Below, one piece after another: positions 53,465 to 62,443 of a stretch of 64,000 nucleotides of DNA; the first letter of the stretch is position 1; each line of letters opens with the position of its first letter. The notes below the pieces were generated by a model. The model worked only from the letters and a program-made list of their open reading frames with translations. It was not told where the DNA came from and did no database searches. The translations under genes and the position numbers were made by a program. The DNA is from an uncultured Clostridium sp. (GTDB taxonomy: Bacteria > Bacillota_I > Bacilli_A > RF39 > UBA660): positions 1 through 64,000 of the forward strand of contig CAJKHY010000004.1 of assembly GCA_905199855.1 (NCBI GenBank), given 5' to 3'.

Positions 53465-54392
53465 TTTTATTTCCATCCTTTCTTTTGTTAGCACTAATCA
53501 AATGGATTTGATCAGTCATAAACTTAATTCTTTCAATTATTCTTCTTGATTTTACTTTGTCTACTCGATTACCGACTATGCTTAGGTTTTCTTCTAATTC
53601 TTCAATGGTTAGGTTTGAGGTGAAGAATGTTTTTAAGTTTTCTTCCATTCGATATTGAAGTATTGTTCCCAAGATTTCGTCTCTACTCCATGCCGTTGTG
53701 GTTTCAGCCCCAATATCATCAATTAATAATAGTTCTACGTTTCTAATATATTCAAACTGTCTATTATAGTCTTCGTCTCCAAAGTTTGATTTTAATGTTC
53801 TTAGGAAGTCTGGAAAGAAGATGATGGCTACTTTGTGTCCGTTTTTGGCTAGTTCATTTAGCATGGCACTTAGTAGATAGGTTTTCCCACTTCCAAAGTT
53901 ACCTGTTAGGTAGAGTCCTTTAATTTTTTTGTCTTTTTCATAATTGTCAAGGAAATGCTTCATCCATTTTATGGTTTCTAAGCGGTTTTTATCATCGGTA
54001 TAGATATCTTTCATTTTGGCATTTTTAATTTCTGTAGGCATTTCAAATAAACTGATATTTTCTTTGAATTTATTTTCTTTTTCTAATTTTTTTTGATATT
54101 TGCAAGGGATGTAGTCAAATATTAAGTTGTTACCATTTGCGGTTGGATAATAAATATATCCTCCTACTTCATGATTACATTCTAACACATTTTTACAGTT
54201 TTGGCAATGGCTTAATTCACTTGCTGTTTTTTGTAATTTTGATGTATATTTCATTAAATCTTTATTGGGCATATTTAGTCTAGCAACAAGTTTTTTGAAA
54301 TTAGCATCTTCCATGGATTCGTTGAAATATCTTTCTAATTTAAGGTGGATGTTTTTATCAAACTTGCTAATTACTTTACTTAAGTTTTCCAT
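53457..54392 (-). CDS. dnaI: Primosomal helicase loader DnaI
   Basis: This 311-residue protein loads the replicative helicase. An N-terminal helicase-binding domain with a zinc site (SHCQNCKNVLECNH; Cys63, Cys66 and later Cys97) precedes an AAA+ domain. The P-loop is GNFGSGKT (164-171) and Walker B is LLIDDIGAE. The start at 54392 follows AAAGGAGTATAG and lies 1 bp after dnaB, so the two are coupled, as in B. subtilis. The pair is a hallmark of Bacilli. Confidence 0.95.
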   Translation of the reverse strand: MENLSKVISKFDKNIHLKLERYFNESMEDANFKKLVARLNMPNKDLMKYTSKLQKTASELSHCQNCKNVLECNHEVGGYIYYPTANGNNLIFDYIPCKYQKKLEKENKFKENISLFEMPTEIKNAKMKDIYTDDKNRLETIKWMKHFLDNYEKDKKIKGLYLTGNFGSGKTYLLSAMLNELAKNGHKVAIIFFPDFLRTLKSNFGDEDYNRQFEYIRNVELLLIDDIGAETTTAWSRDEILGTILQYRMEENLKTFFTSNLTIEELEENLSIVGNRVDKVKSRRIIERIKFMTDQIHLISANKRKDGNKNE

Positions 54393-54393
54393 A

Positions 54394-55677
54394 TTATCTA
54401 TACTCCTTTAATAAATCCGCCATTTCTTCTTTTTCTTCTTGGCTTACTTCTTTTTTGGATATTTCCTTATCAAACCATTCTGGTAGTTTGGTTTCAATTT
54501 GTTTTTGTTTGACTTCATTTTTTTTGTGATATTTTTTATGTTCTTTTTCGGCCAAGGTCATGGCTTCATCAACGGTTTCAATGTGAAGGCGCTGCCACTG
54601 GCCTGCGATGGTTTCAATAAAGCTGCGATTTAGTTTTTTGTTGTTTACTTTTAAGGTATAATCTAATAGGACATTAACTACGCCTGGTTTTAATTTGAAA
54701 TCAACAAGTAAATCTTCGATTAGCTTTAAGTCTCTTCTTGATGGTTCTATTTTGTTATTTCTGTTTTTAAGTAGATCTTTAGGTGATATTCTTTCAAAGT
54801 CATAGATGATTTTGCTTCTGTTCGAACTATCTCCAATAGGTTTTCTTAAGTATTCTGGTTGAGTTGCATCGATTAGGCTAGGTAGTAATCCCCCATTTTC
54901 AAACTGGTAATAGTTTCTACAATTTTTTCTTAATTCTTCTTTGTTGATTAAGCCTCGTTCATTAATGCAACCTTTGATGATATTTGCCATTTTCATGACA
55001 TCAAGGTCATATATGTAAGATAAGTTTATGATCAGTTCTTTGGTTTCTTTATTTAGTGCTTTGTCGCTGATAATGTTTTTTGGTAAGGATGAGGTTAGAA
55101 AATCAAAGTCAAAGTTACTGTTAATATTTAATTTTAATTTATTATACTTTCTTACGTTATCATTAATTACTTCGTAGGATGTTAGGGGTATTGAGCCAAA
55201 TATTTCATTGAATGATGAGGTGATGTTTTGGTAATTACTTGTATTTATTTTTGGCATTTTAAAATAATTTACTAAATGTTCATACTCGTTTTTACCAATA
55301 TTATTGTAAAGTACAATGTTTAAAATGGGGTGATTGAATAGTTCGCTTGGACTTATTGGCGAATATAGTTCATAGATATAGTTATTTATACTGCCATCAC
55401 TAAAATAGGTTTTTAGTAGTCCTATGGCCTCTAGTTTTTTTCTTGCATTTACTATTTCGCTCATGGTAATGTGCATGTTGGTTAGTAAATGATGGTGGGT
55501 ATATTCTTTACTCATTAATTCTTCTTTATCAAGGTCTACTAAGAATAGTTTATATAAGATTATGGGAATGGGTCCAATTATTGGTAGATATAACATATCT
55601 AGGACTTTTTTGTCATAATCAGTTATGATACTTTTATTTACGACAATATAAGTATCTGCTGGAAGAATTTCGCACAT
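54394..55677 (-). CDS. dnaB: Replication initiation/membrane-attachment protein DnaB (DnaD family)
   Basis: This 427-residue protein has a winged-helix N-terminal domain. A DnaD/DnaB-type C-terminal module ends in the conserved YKPG-like region (KLKPGVVNVLLDYTLKVNNKKLNRSFIETIAGQWQR). With DnaD and DnaI it helps load the helicase at oriC. The tail is rich in Lys/Glu. The start at 55677 follows GATGGTGATAAT. It is the first gene of a four-gene operon with dnaI and two small membrane proteins. Confidence 0.93.
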   Translation of the reverse strand: MCEILPADTYIVVNKSIITDYDKKVLDMLYLPIIGPIPIILYKLFLVDLDKEELMSKEYTHHHLLTNMHITMSEIVNARKKLEAIGLLKTYFSDGSINNYIYELYSPISPSELFNHPILNIVLYNNIGKNEYEHLVNYFKMPKINTSNYQNITSSFNEIFGSIPLTSYEVINDNVRKYNKLKLNINSNFDFDFLTSSLPKNIISDKALNKETKELIINLSYIYDLDVMKMANIIKGCINERGLINKEELRKNCRNYYQFENGGLLPSLIDATQPEYLRKPIGDSSNRSKIIYDFERISPKDLLKNRNNKIEPSRRDLKLIEDLLVDFKLKPGVVNVLLDYTLKVNNKKLNRSFIETIAGQWQRLHIETVDEAMTLAEKEHKKYHKKNEVKQKQIETKLPEWFDKEISKKEVSQEEKEEMADLLKEYR

Positions 55678-55773
55678 ATTATCACCATCTTTATCAATAT
55701 TGTACCTTAAAATGTTGTTAAAGTCTATATTTTTTACAGTAAATTATGTTAAACTTAACATAAAGAAAAAAAG

Positions 55774-55790
55774 AAGTAATTTTTTTACTT
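55774..55790 (-). terminator. Terminator of the YlbL-type protease gene
   Basis: AAGTAA pairs with TTACTT across a 5-nt loop, with CTTTTTTTC following on the minus strand; it starts 3 bp after the stop codon. Confidence 0.8.
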
Positions 55791-55792
55791 AT

Positions 55793-56776
55793 TTAATTGT
55801 TTTTTAAGTAGTTAATTACTTCATCAAAGGTGTGAACTTTGATTATTTTCATGTTGTAGTTATACTCATTTTTTACTTGGATTGCTTCTTCGTAGTTTTC
55901 TTCTGGTACAAAGATTAAATCAATATTTTTTTTGCTTGCTCCGATTATTTTGTATTTGACTCCGCCTATTTCTCCAATGGTCCCATCTTTTTCTATCGTA
56001 CCTGTGCCAGCGATGGATTTTCCTTTTATTAAATCTTCGTTTGTTATATTTTCATAAATGCTTAGGGTTAACATCATACCACCTGAGCTACCACTTTCAC
56101 TTTGTTTGAATTTTAAGGTTATGGCAGGGTCTAAATCATAGTCATAGTCTGTTACAATGACCACGCCAATTTTACCGTCTTTGCCAACCTTGCAATTGGC
56201 ATCTTTATTTGTTCCATCACGGTCGATTACAAAATTTATGGTATCATTATAATTACTTGAGGATACGATGTCATTTATTTCTTTGGAATGTTTGATATCA
56301 TTATCATTTGCTTTTAATATTTTGTCTCCTACTTTGAAATCACAAGTGGATTCTTCAGTGATTCCTAGTATGTAGTGGGTTTCTCCAGTTATTTTTATTT
56401 CTTTGTTGGCATGGGTATAGGCAACATATATGGCTGTATCTATGGAATTATTTAACATTATTTTGTTTCTTAATTCGATTTCTTTTGTACTTTCATGGCT
56501 TATTTGTCTTTCACTATTATCAAATAAGTCCCATTTGTTTGAAAATTTTGTTATAAGATAAGTTGGGATGGTGGCTTTTATTTCTGTTGCATACATTAGG
56601 TAGAGGTTGCCATTAACTTTATTTCTTGTGTCTACGTTTACTCGATCACTTATATCAATTGTACCTCCCGGGGCTAAAATATAAAATGGGAGTTCATAGT
56701 TGAAGATAAAATAAATTAGTATTAAGATAAAAATTGTAAGGGTGTTTTCTTTTAACCACTTTTTTATTTTGTTCAT
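55793..56776 (-). CDS. YlbL/SepM-type membrane protease (PDZ + Lon-like S16)
   Basis: This 327-residue protein has an N-terminal membrane anchor, a PDZ domain (about 130-195; ILGITEESTCDFKVGDKIL) and a C-terminal Lon-like S16 peptidase with the Ser-Lys dyad at about Ser231 (GSSGGMM) and Lys274 (GGVKYK). It is secreted but held at the outer face. Relatives process the competence pheromone in streptococci (SepM) or act in B. subtilis YlbL. The substrate here is unknown. Start: ATG at 56776. It is divergent from ylbJ, as the YlbJ-YlbL pair is in B. subtilis linkage. Confidence 0.92.
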   Translation of the reverse strand: MNKIKKWLKENTLTIFILILIYFIFNYELPFYILAPGGTIDISDRVNVDTRNKVNGNLYLMYATEIKATIPTYLITKFSNKWDLFDNSERQISHESTKEIELRNKIMLNNSIDTAIYVAYTHANKEIKITGETHYILGITEESTCDFKVGDKILKANDNDIKHSKEINDIVSSSNYNDTINFVIDRDGTNKDANCKVGKDGKIGVVIVTDYDYDLDPAITLKFKQSESGSSGGMMLTLSIYENITNEDLIKGKSIAGTGTIEKDGTIGEIGGVKYKIIGASKKNIDLIFVPEENYEEAIQVKNEYNYNMKIIKVHTFDEVINYLKNN

Positions 56777-56841
56777 TTGCTCACCTACTTTAATTTATGT
56801 TTTTTTCATGCAATTTATTTCATATAATGAAGTGTGATATT

Positions 56842-57777
56842 ATGAAAAAAAAAGATATTTTTATTATTGTTTTATTTATTTATTTACTTGTTCAAATAGT
56901 TGAATTTAAGGAAGTTGTCTTTGAAGCAGGAACTTTGGCTATTAATATTTGGAAGAATAATTTGGTTCCTTCTTTGTTGCCTTTTTTTATTATATCTAAT
57001 ATTTTGATTAATTATAATATAGGTTTTTATTTGTCTAAGTTAATAGATCCTATTTTTAGAAAAATATATAAGATTAATAGTAACTCTACTGTTATTTTAA
57101 TGCTTAGTATGGTTTCTGGTTTTCCTAGTAATGCTAAGTATACAAGGGAAATGTATGAGAATGGTATTTTGAGTAAGAAGGAGGCTGAAAAGATACTTAT
57201 TTTCTCGCATTTTTCTAATCCTTTATTTGTTTTGGGGACTTTGGCTGGGATGTTTCTTAAGAATGAGAAACTGGGTTTTATTATTTTGATTAGTCATGTG
57301 TTTGGTAATTTTATTTTGGGGTTTATTTTTAGGAATTATGCTGTTAGTGGAGAAGTAAATGGAGATAATAGTTTTAATGATAAGAAGTTCAGTAAGATTT
57401 TTGTTAATTCTGTTAAAAAGGGAATGGATAGTTTGATATTAATTCTTGGTACTTTAATATCTTTTTTGGTAATATCTAAGGTTGTTGTAACTAAAATTAA
57501 TACTAGTGTTTATAATGAGATGTTAATTACAGGGTTATTTGAGGTTACTAGTGGGTTAAAGTATTTGGCTAGTTTGAATTTGAGTGATATTTATAAAACA
57601 GTAATATCTACATTCTTTTTATCCTTTGGGGGATTATGTGTACAAATGCAAGTTATTAGTAGTTTAGATGGTACTGGTATTTCTTGTGGGCCCTACATGA
57701 TGGGGAGAGTTTTACACGGAATAATTTCTAGTATTTTAGCTTATTTGCTATATATGTTTTATTTTTGCCTGTTTTGA
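56842..57777 (+). CDS. ylbJ: Sporulation integral membrane protein YlbJ-like
   Basis: This 311-residue polytopic protein has the YlbJ signature: LVPSLLPFFIISNIL, then SGFPSNAKY and FSHFSNPLFVLGTLAG. These belong to the nucleoside-recognition (Gate) fold. In B. subtilis the protein is needed for spore cortex formation and is sigma-E-dependent. A CATATAAT box upstream (56821-56828) resembles a sigma-E/K -10 element. The start is uncertain: ATG at 56842 or at 56827. The last 30 bp overlap the end of rnc on the other strand. Confidence 0.85.
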   Translation: MKKKDIFIIVLFIYLLVQIVEFKEVVFEAGTLAINIWKNNLVPSLLPFFIISNILINYNIGFYLSKLIDPIFRKIYKINSNSTVILMLSMVSGFPSNAKYTREMYENGILSKKEAEKILIFSHFSNPLFVLGTLAGMFLKNEKLGFIILISHVFGNFILGFIFRNYAVSGEVNGDNSFNDKKFSKIFVNSVKKGMDSLILILGTLISFLVISKVVVTKINTSVYNEMLITGLFEVTSGLKYLASLNLSDIYKTVISTFFLSFGGLCVQMQVISSLDGTGISCGPYMMGRVLHGIISSILAYLLYMFYFCLF

Positions 57778-58407
57778 TAGGGCTTCTTTAGCAGCCTGTT
57801 GTTCGGCACCTTTTTTGGAAGATGCTTTACCTTTTCCATAGATAATTCCATCTACTTTGACAATGCATTCAAATGTTTTTTGATGGGCTGGGCCATATTC
57901 ATTAATTATTTCATATTCAACGCTTTTTTTGACGGTTTGAACTAGTTCTTGCAACTCTGATTTGTAATCGTTCATGAATTTTGTGCCCGCTTCTAAGTAG
58001 GGAACGATTTTATCTAAGACAAATTTTTTAGTGGCTTCTAAGCCTTTATCTAGGTATAGGGCTCCAGTAAAGGCTTCAAAGACATCTGCCATGATAGTTT
58101 CGTTTGCTTTTATGGTATCACCACTTCCAAGAAGTATATATTTATCAAAGTTTAAGTCGCTGGCATATGTATATAAGGCTTGTTCACATACGTAAGCGGC
58201 ACGGGTTTTGGTCATATCTCCTTCTTCAAAGGCTTTTTCTTTATAAAGATAGTCACTCATGATTAGTTCAATGACGGCATCTCCTAAAAATTCTAATCTT
58301 TCATAACTGGATACATCGTGCTCATTACTATAAGAAGTGTGAGTGAGAGCTGTTTGATATAAATATTCTTTATCTGTATTGATATTTAGGTTATCTAATA
58401 GTTCCAT
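57748..58407 (-). CDS. rnc: Ribonuclease III
   Basis: This 219-residue enzyme cuts double-stranded RNA in rRNA and mRNA processing. The catalytic signature ERLEFLGDAVIEL (residues 36-48) and EAFTGALYLD supply the acidic metal-binding residues. The C-terminal double-stranded RNA-binding domain ends with GKASSKKGAEQQAAKEAL. The start at 58407 follows AAGGCGG. The 3' end overlaps ylbJ by 30 bp, so the two mRNAs form a duplex that RNase III itself could cleave. Confidence 0.97.
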   Translation of the reverse strand: MELLDNLNINTDKEYLYQTALTHTSYSNEHDVSSYERLEFLGDAVIELIMSDYLYKEKAFEEGDMTKTRAAYVCEQALYTYASDLNFDKYILLGSGDTIKANETIMADVFEAFTGALYLDKGLEATKKFVLDKIVPYLEAGTKFMNDYKSELQELVQTVKKSVEYEIINEYGPAHQKTFECIVKVDGIIYGKGKASSKKGAEQQAAKEALSKQAKIKHI

Positions 58408-58437
58408 GATAAAACCGCCTTTCTTATTAATTATATC

Positions 58438-58449
58438 ACAGATATCTGT
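58438..58449. promoter_or_regulatory. 12-bp palindrome upstream of rnc
   Basis: ACAGATATCTGT is perfectly symmetrical and sits beside a TATAAT box (minus strand, about 58431-58436) in the rnc promoter region. It might be an operator. Confidence 0.35.
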
Positions 58450-58504
58450 AAATATTTATTTTTTTTAGTTAATATTTTTATATGTAAAGAGAAATAAAAG
58501 TTAT

Positions 58505-58532
58505 TTGCATATTTTATTTGGCATGTTATAAT
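58505..58532 (+). promoter_or_regulatory. Promoter of the COG2426 gene
   Basis: TTGCAT, 16 bp and TATAAT lie 17 bp before the start codon, with GAGAGGTG in the leader. Confidence 0.6.
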
Positions 58533-58548
58533 TATGGAGAGGTGAATT

Positions 58549-59049
58549 ATGACAGAGACGTTGGCTAATTATTTTGTAGAATTATTTAAATGTTTAGATA
58601 AGAATTTAGTTGTTTTTATTATTTCTTTGTTGCCAATACTGGAACTTAGAGGTGGATTAATCGCTGCAAGTTTGCTTAAGCTTCCTTTTGTTAGTTCATT
58701 TATTATATGTTTTATTGGTAATATTTTGCCAATTCCTTTAATTCTTTTGTTTTTGGATAAGGTTTTTGGTATGTTAAAGAGGAATGATACTATAAAGAAG
58801 TGGATCGATAAGTTAGAGAAGAGATCTTTAGATAAGAGTGAGCAGATAAAGAAATATCAATATTTGGGGTTGTTTCTTTTTGTAGCTATTCCACTTCCTG
58901 GGACCGGAGCATGGACAGGATCGATGATTGCTTCTTTGATGGGGATGGACCGCAAAAAAGCATTTGTGGCTATTGCACTTGGTATTTTAGGTGCTGGAAT
59001 AATTATGAGTATTTTCTCTTATGGAATTTTATCTAATATAATAAAATAA
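58549..59049 (+). CDS. COG2426 small multidrug-export-like membrane protein
   Basis: This 166-residue protein has four to five transmembrane segments and both family motifs: LPILELRGGLIAA near the N-terminus and VAIPLPGTGAWTGSMIASLMGM in the second half. The family is annotated as a putative small multidrug exporter, but no substrate is established; distant kinship to DedA-like proteins has been suggested. The start has GAGAGGTGAATT in front, and the gene is monocistronic between its own promoter and a shared terminator. Confidence 0.88.
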   Translation: MTETLANYFVELFKCLDKNLVVFIISLLPILELRGGLIAASLLKLPFVSSFIICFIGNILPIPLILLFLDKVFGMLKRNDTIKKWIDKLEKRSLDKSEQIKKYQYLGLFLFVAIPLPGTGAWTGSMIASLMGMDRKKAFVAIALGILGAGIIMSIFSYGILSNIIK

Positions 59050-59115
59050 TGAGACTTGATTTTTTTAGCACTATTTTGTTTGCTATGTTGTTTAATTTGG
59101 TAGATTAGTATTAAA

Positions 59116-59136
59116 AAAGATACATTTTGTATCTTT
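59116..59136. terminator. Bidirectional terminator between the COG2426 gene and rluB-type gene
   Basis: AAAGATAC and GTATCTTT pair perfectly across 5 nt, with T-runs on both strands. Confidence 0.85.
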
Positions 59137-59851
59137 ATTTTTTTAAGTTATATAGTTTTTTTACTTCTTTGATAGTTAGAGGACGATATTCACCAGTTTT
59201 AACTCCATCTAGGGTAAGAAAGGAATATTTTTCTCTTTTTAGTTTTATCACTTCATGACCTAGAGATTCAAACATTTTTCTTACTTGTTTGTTGTGTCCT
59301 TCATGAATTGTTATTTCTATAATGCTATTATTTTCTTTTTTATTTATTTTTATTAGTTTGACTTTGGCTTTGCTGGTTTTGTAGTTATCTATGAGGATGC
59401 CGTTTCTTAATTTTTTTATTTCATAGCCTGTTACGAGGCCTTTTACTTTAGCAACATAGGTTTTGTCGATGTTATATGATGGGTGCATTAACATATTGGC
59501 AAGGTTGCCATCGTTGGTTAAAAGTATTAGTCCTGTGGTATCATAATCCAGTCTGCCTATTGGGTATATTCTAGCATTTGTTTTAACAATATCTGTAACT
59601 GTTTTCCTGTGTTTATCATCTGTTACGGCGGAGATTACTTCTCTTGGTTTGTTTAGTAAGTAATATTCATAACTTTTTTTATTGTCTATAACGGTTCCTT
59701 CCACTAATATTTCATCATTATTTTTGACTTTGGTACCTAGTGTTGTAATAATGTTACCATTGACTGAAACCTTGCCGTTTGTAATTAGTTCTTCGGCTTT
59801 TCTTCTTGAACAATATCCTGAAGTGGCTATAACTTTTTGTAATCTTTCCAT
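59135..59851 (-). CDS. RluB/RsuA-family rRNA pseudouridine synthase
   Basis: This 238-residue protein has an N-terminal S4 RNA-binding domain (MERLQKVIATSGYCSRRKAEEL) and the pseudouridine synthase core with the catalytic Asp in GRLDYDTTGLILLTNDG. It isomerises a uridine in 23S (RluB, position 2605 region) or 16S rRNA (RsuA). The length and the VRKMFESLGHEVIKLKRE end are closer to Bacillus RluB. The start at 59851 is clear, but the ribosome site (AAAGGGGTTATT) is only fair. Confidence 0.93.
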   Translation of the reverse strand: MERLQKVIATSGYCSRRKAEELITNGKVSVNGNIITTLGTKVKNNDEILVEGTVIDNKKSYEYYLLNKPREVISAVTDDKHRKTVTDIVKTNARIYPIGRLDYDTTGLILLTNDGNLANMLMHPSYNIDKTYVAKVKGLVTGYEIKKLRNGILIDNYKTSKAKVKLIKINKKENNSIIEITIHEGHNKQVRKMFESLGHEVIKLKREKYSFLTLDGVKTGEYRPLTIKEVKKLYNLKK

Positions 59852-59928
59852 AATAACCCCTTTCTATTTATAATTTATCATATATTGTTATTAACAAAAT
59901 TATTTTTTGTTGTTTTTATTTTATTTGA

Positions 59929-62283
59929 CTATGAGTTGACGCTGTTAAATTTAAGTTTGGTGCTTTTTTTGTCTTTTTTCTTAAATAGGTCATGATATAT
60001 ATCAAAGTAATCACTTACATAAATTATATTTAAATTATCGGTAATTTCATTGTTTAAGGAAATGACGTCTCTTTTATTAGTAATTGGTAAGTATATTTTG
60101 TTTATACCTGAAATTTTTGCTGAGATAAGTTTTTCTTTGATTCCACCGACTGGTAAAATGGTGCCTCTTAGAGTTATTTCACCGGTCATGCTGATGTTAC
60201 TTGGAATAATTTTATTTGTAAGTAAGCTTATTATTGCCGTTACAATTGAGGTGCCAGCAGATGGGCCATCTTTAGGAGTGGCGCCCTCTTCAAAGTGAAT
60301 ATGAAAATCATTTTCTTTAAACTTATTATAATCAATGCCTAAAATGGAAGCGTTGCTTTTTATATAACTTAAGGCTATTTTAACGCTTTCTTTCATTACA
60401 TCACCTAACATTCCTGTGATTTCTAAATTTCCTTGGCCTGTGTAGGAGGTTATGGATACTTTGATAATTGTTCCTCCGTAGTTAGTACAAGCAAGGGCGT
60501 TTATGATACCGGTTTTATTGTTTTTTATGTTATCTGTGTTTAAATATTTTGCTTCTCCTAAATAATTTTCGATGTTCTCTTTATTTATTTGATAATTTGT
60601 TTGGTTATCAAGTAGTTTGATGGTTACTGCACGAAATATTTTATCAATTAGTCTTGTTAATTCTCTTACTCCGCTTTCTTTGGTGTAATCGGTGATTATT
60701 TGGACGAGTACATCATCTTCAAATGTTATTTTGTTTGAATCAATATTATATGTTTTATAAGCATTTTTGATAATATGATTTTTACAGATACTTAATTTTT
60801 CGTAGATAGTATATGTGGATAGTTCGATTATTTCTAGTCTATCTTTTAAAGCATCTGGTATGTTTTCTTTAGAGTTTGCAGTTAAGATAAACATGACTTT
60901 GGATAGGTCAAATTCTTCTTCGATGTAATTGTCTACAAATATATTATTTTGTTCTTTATCTAGGATTTCTAGTAGAGATGATGCTGGATCGCCACGATAG
61001 TCCTTGGTCATTTTGTCTACTTCATCAATTAGGAATACAGGATTGTTGCTACCCGCTTTTTTTATGCCTTGGATGATTTTCCCTGGATTTGCCCCGAGAT
61101 AGGTTCTCCTGTGTCCTATAATTTCGGCTTCATCGTGAACACCACCAACACTTATTTTAATGAATTTTTTATCTAGTGCATGGGCAATGCTTTTGGCTAA
61201 TGTGGTTTTGCCAGTTCCGGGAGGACCTACTAAACAGATAATTGGGCTATTTAATCCTTTTGTGTTTTTAGAAACAGCAACATATTCAATGATTCTTTGT
61301 TTTATTTCTTCCAGTCCGTAATGACTTTCATCTAATCTTTGTTTTATTGTTTGTAAGTTGGTGTTATCTTTCGTTGATGTTTGCCATGGCAATTTTAACA
61401 ACCAGTCTATGTAACTTCTAATAATAGTTATTTCTGGAGAAGTTTGGGCTGTAATGGTATATTTATTTAATTCTTTGTTTAGTTTAGCGATAACTTCTTT
61501 TGGAGCATTTAAGGAAGATATATCTTGTTTTAATTTTTCAATATCACTTTCTTTGATATCTGTTTCGCCTAGTTCATTTTTTATAATTTTTAGTCTTTCT
61601 CTTAGGACAAATTCTTTTTGATTTTCTTCAAGATTTTTTTTGAGTGTTGATTCAATTGAATCTTCTAGTTTGATGGTTTCTATTTCTTTGTTTATATCTT
61701 CGATAACCATTCTGGTACGAACCATGGGATTGATAATATCAATGTATTTTATTTTTTCGTTGTATGGTATTTGTAGTTCATAGGCAATTATATCACTTAA
61801 GATGTTAATATTTTTAATACCATTCGTTCTGCCGAGAACACTGTTACTCATCATGGATGATATTTCAATATAGTTGTTTAAGTCTCTAAATAGGATTCTT
61901 CTTAAGGCACTTGCTTCGAACTCATCATATTCATAATTTTCAGTTGGCGTAACAAATGCTTCAAGTTCCTTTCTTTCATTTTCAATATAGTTTAATATTT
62001 GGACTCTTTCAATACCGATGATAACTAATCTAACGATACCGTTTGGTAATTCAATTTTAGATTTAATGCGACCAAGGATGGCTATTTTGGTAAGCTCATT
62101 TAGAGATGGTTTTTCTTCTAATGGATCTATCATGTTAATGAGTAAAATATGCCCATCATGATTTAGTTCCGCATTACCTAGAATATTTTTATCTCTTTCA
62201 TTGTTGATTTCAATGCGAAGTTCATTGTTGGGAAGTAACACAACATCTCTTAAAAATATTATTGGTAGGTTTGTTTTAACCAT
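59929..62283 (-). CDS. lon: ATP-dependent protease Lon
   Basis: This 784-residue protein degrades misfolded and regulatory proteins in the cytoplasm. The Lon N-terminal domain (LPIIFLRDVVLLPNNELRI) is followed by the AAA+ module (GPPGTGKTTLAKSIA and VFLIDEVDKM). The S16 peptidase follows, with Ser675 (KDGPSAGTS) and Lys716 (GGIKEK) as the catalytic dyad. The length is normal for LonA. It starts at 62283 behind GAGGTGCATCAAGA. No spore-type LonB signal is seen. Confidence 0.97.
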   Translation of the reverse strand: MVKTNLPIIFLRDVVLLPNNELRIEINNERDKNILGNAELNHDGHILLINMIDPLEEKPSLNELTKIAILGRIKSKIELPNGIVRLVIIGIERVQILNYIENERKELEAFVTPTENYEYDEFEASALRRILFRDLNNYIEISSMMSNSVLGRTNGIKNINILSDIIAYELQIPYNEKIKYIDIINPMVRTRMVIEDINKEIETIKLEDSIESTLKKNLEENQKEFVLRERLKIIKNELGETDIKESDIEKLKQDISSLNAPKEVIAKLNKELNKYTITAQTSPEITIIRSYIDWLLKLPWQTSTKDNTNLQTIKQRLDESHYGLEEIKQRIIEYVAVSKNTKGLNSPIICLVGPPGTGKTTLAKSIAHALDKKFIKISVGGVHDEAEIIGHRRTYLGANPGKIIQGIKKAGSNNPVFLIDEVDKMTKDYRGDPASSLLEILDKEQNNIFVDNYIEEEFDLSKVMFILTANSKENIPDALKDRLEIIELSTYTIYEKLSICKNHIIKNAYKTYNIDSNKITFEDDVLVQIITDYTKESGVRELTRLIDKIFRAVTIKLLDNQTNYQINKENIENYLGEAKYLNTDNIKNNKTGIINALACTNYGGTIIKVSITSYTGQGNLEITGMLGDVMKESVKIALSYIKSNASILGIDYNKFKENDFHIHFEEGATPKDGPSAGTSIVTAIISLLTNKIIPSNISMTGEITLRGTILPVGGIKEKLISAKISGINKIYLPITNKRDVISLNNEITDNLNIIYVSDYFDIYHDLFKKKDKKSTKLKFNSVNS

Positions 62284-62443
62284 TCTTGATGCACCTCAAA
62301 TCTATATAAAAATGAAAGTAGGAGATAATAACTTAAATAATAAATATTTTAGTAATTACCTCCTTCACTTGTCTATTTATTATACATAAAAAAAAATATA
62401 TATCAAGTATATTTGACATATATTTTTGTAAATTTTTGTTATT

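Noticed and set aside
62284..62443. Regulatory structure between lon and the flippase gene
   Set aside because: Only A/T-rich sequence with no clear stem, T-run or CIRCE-type repeat was seen.
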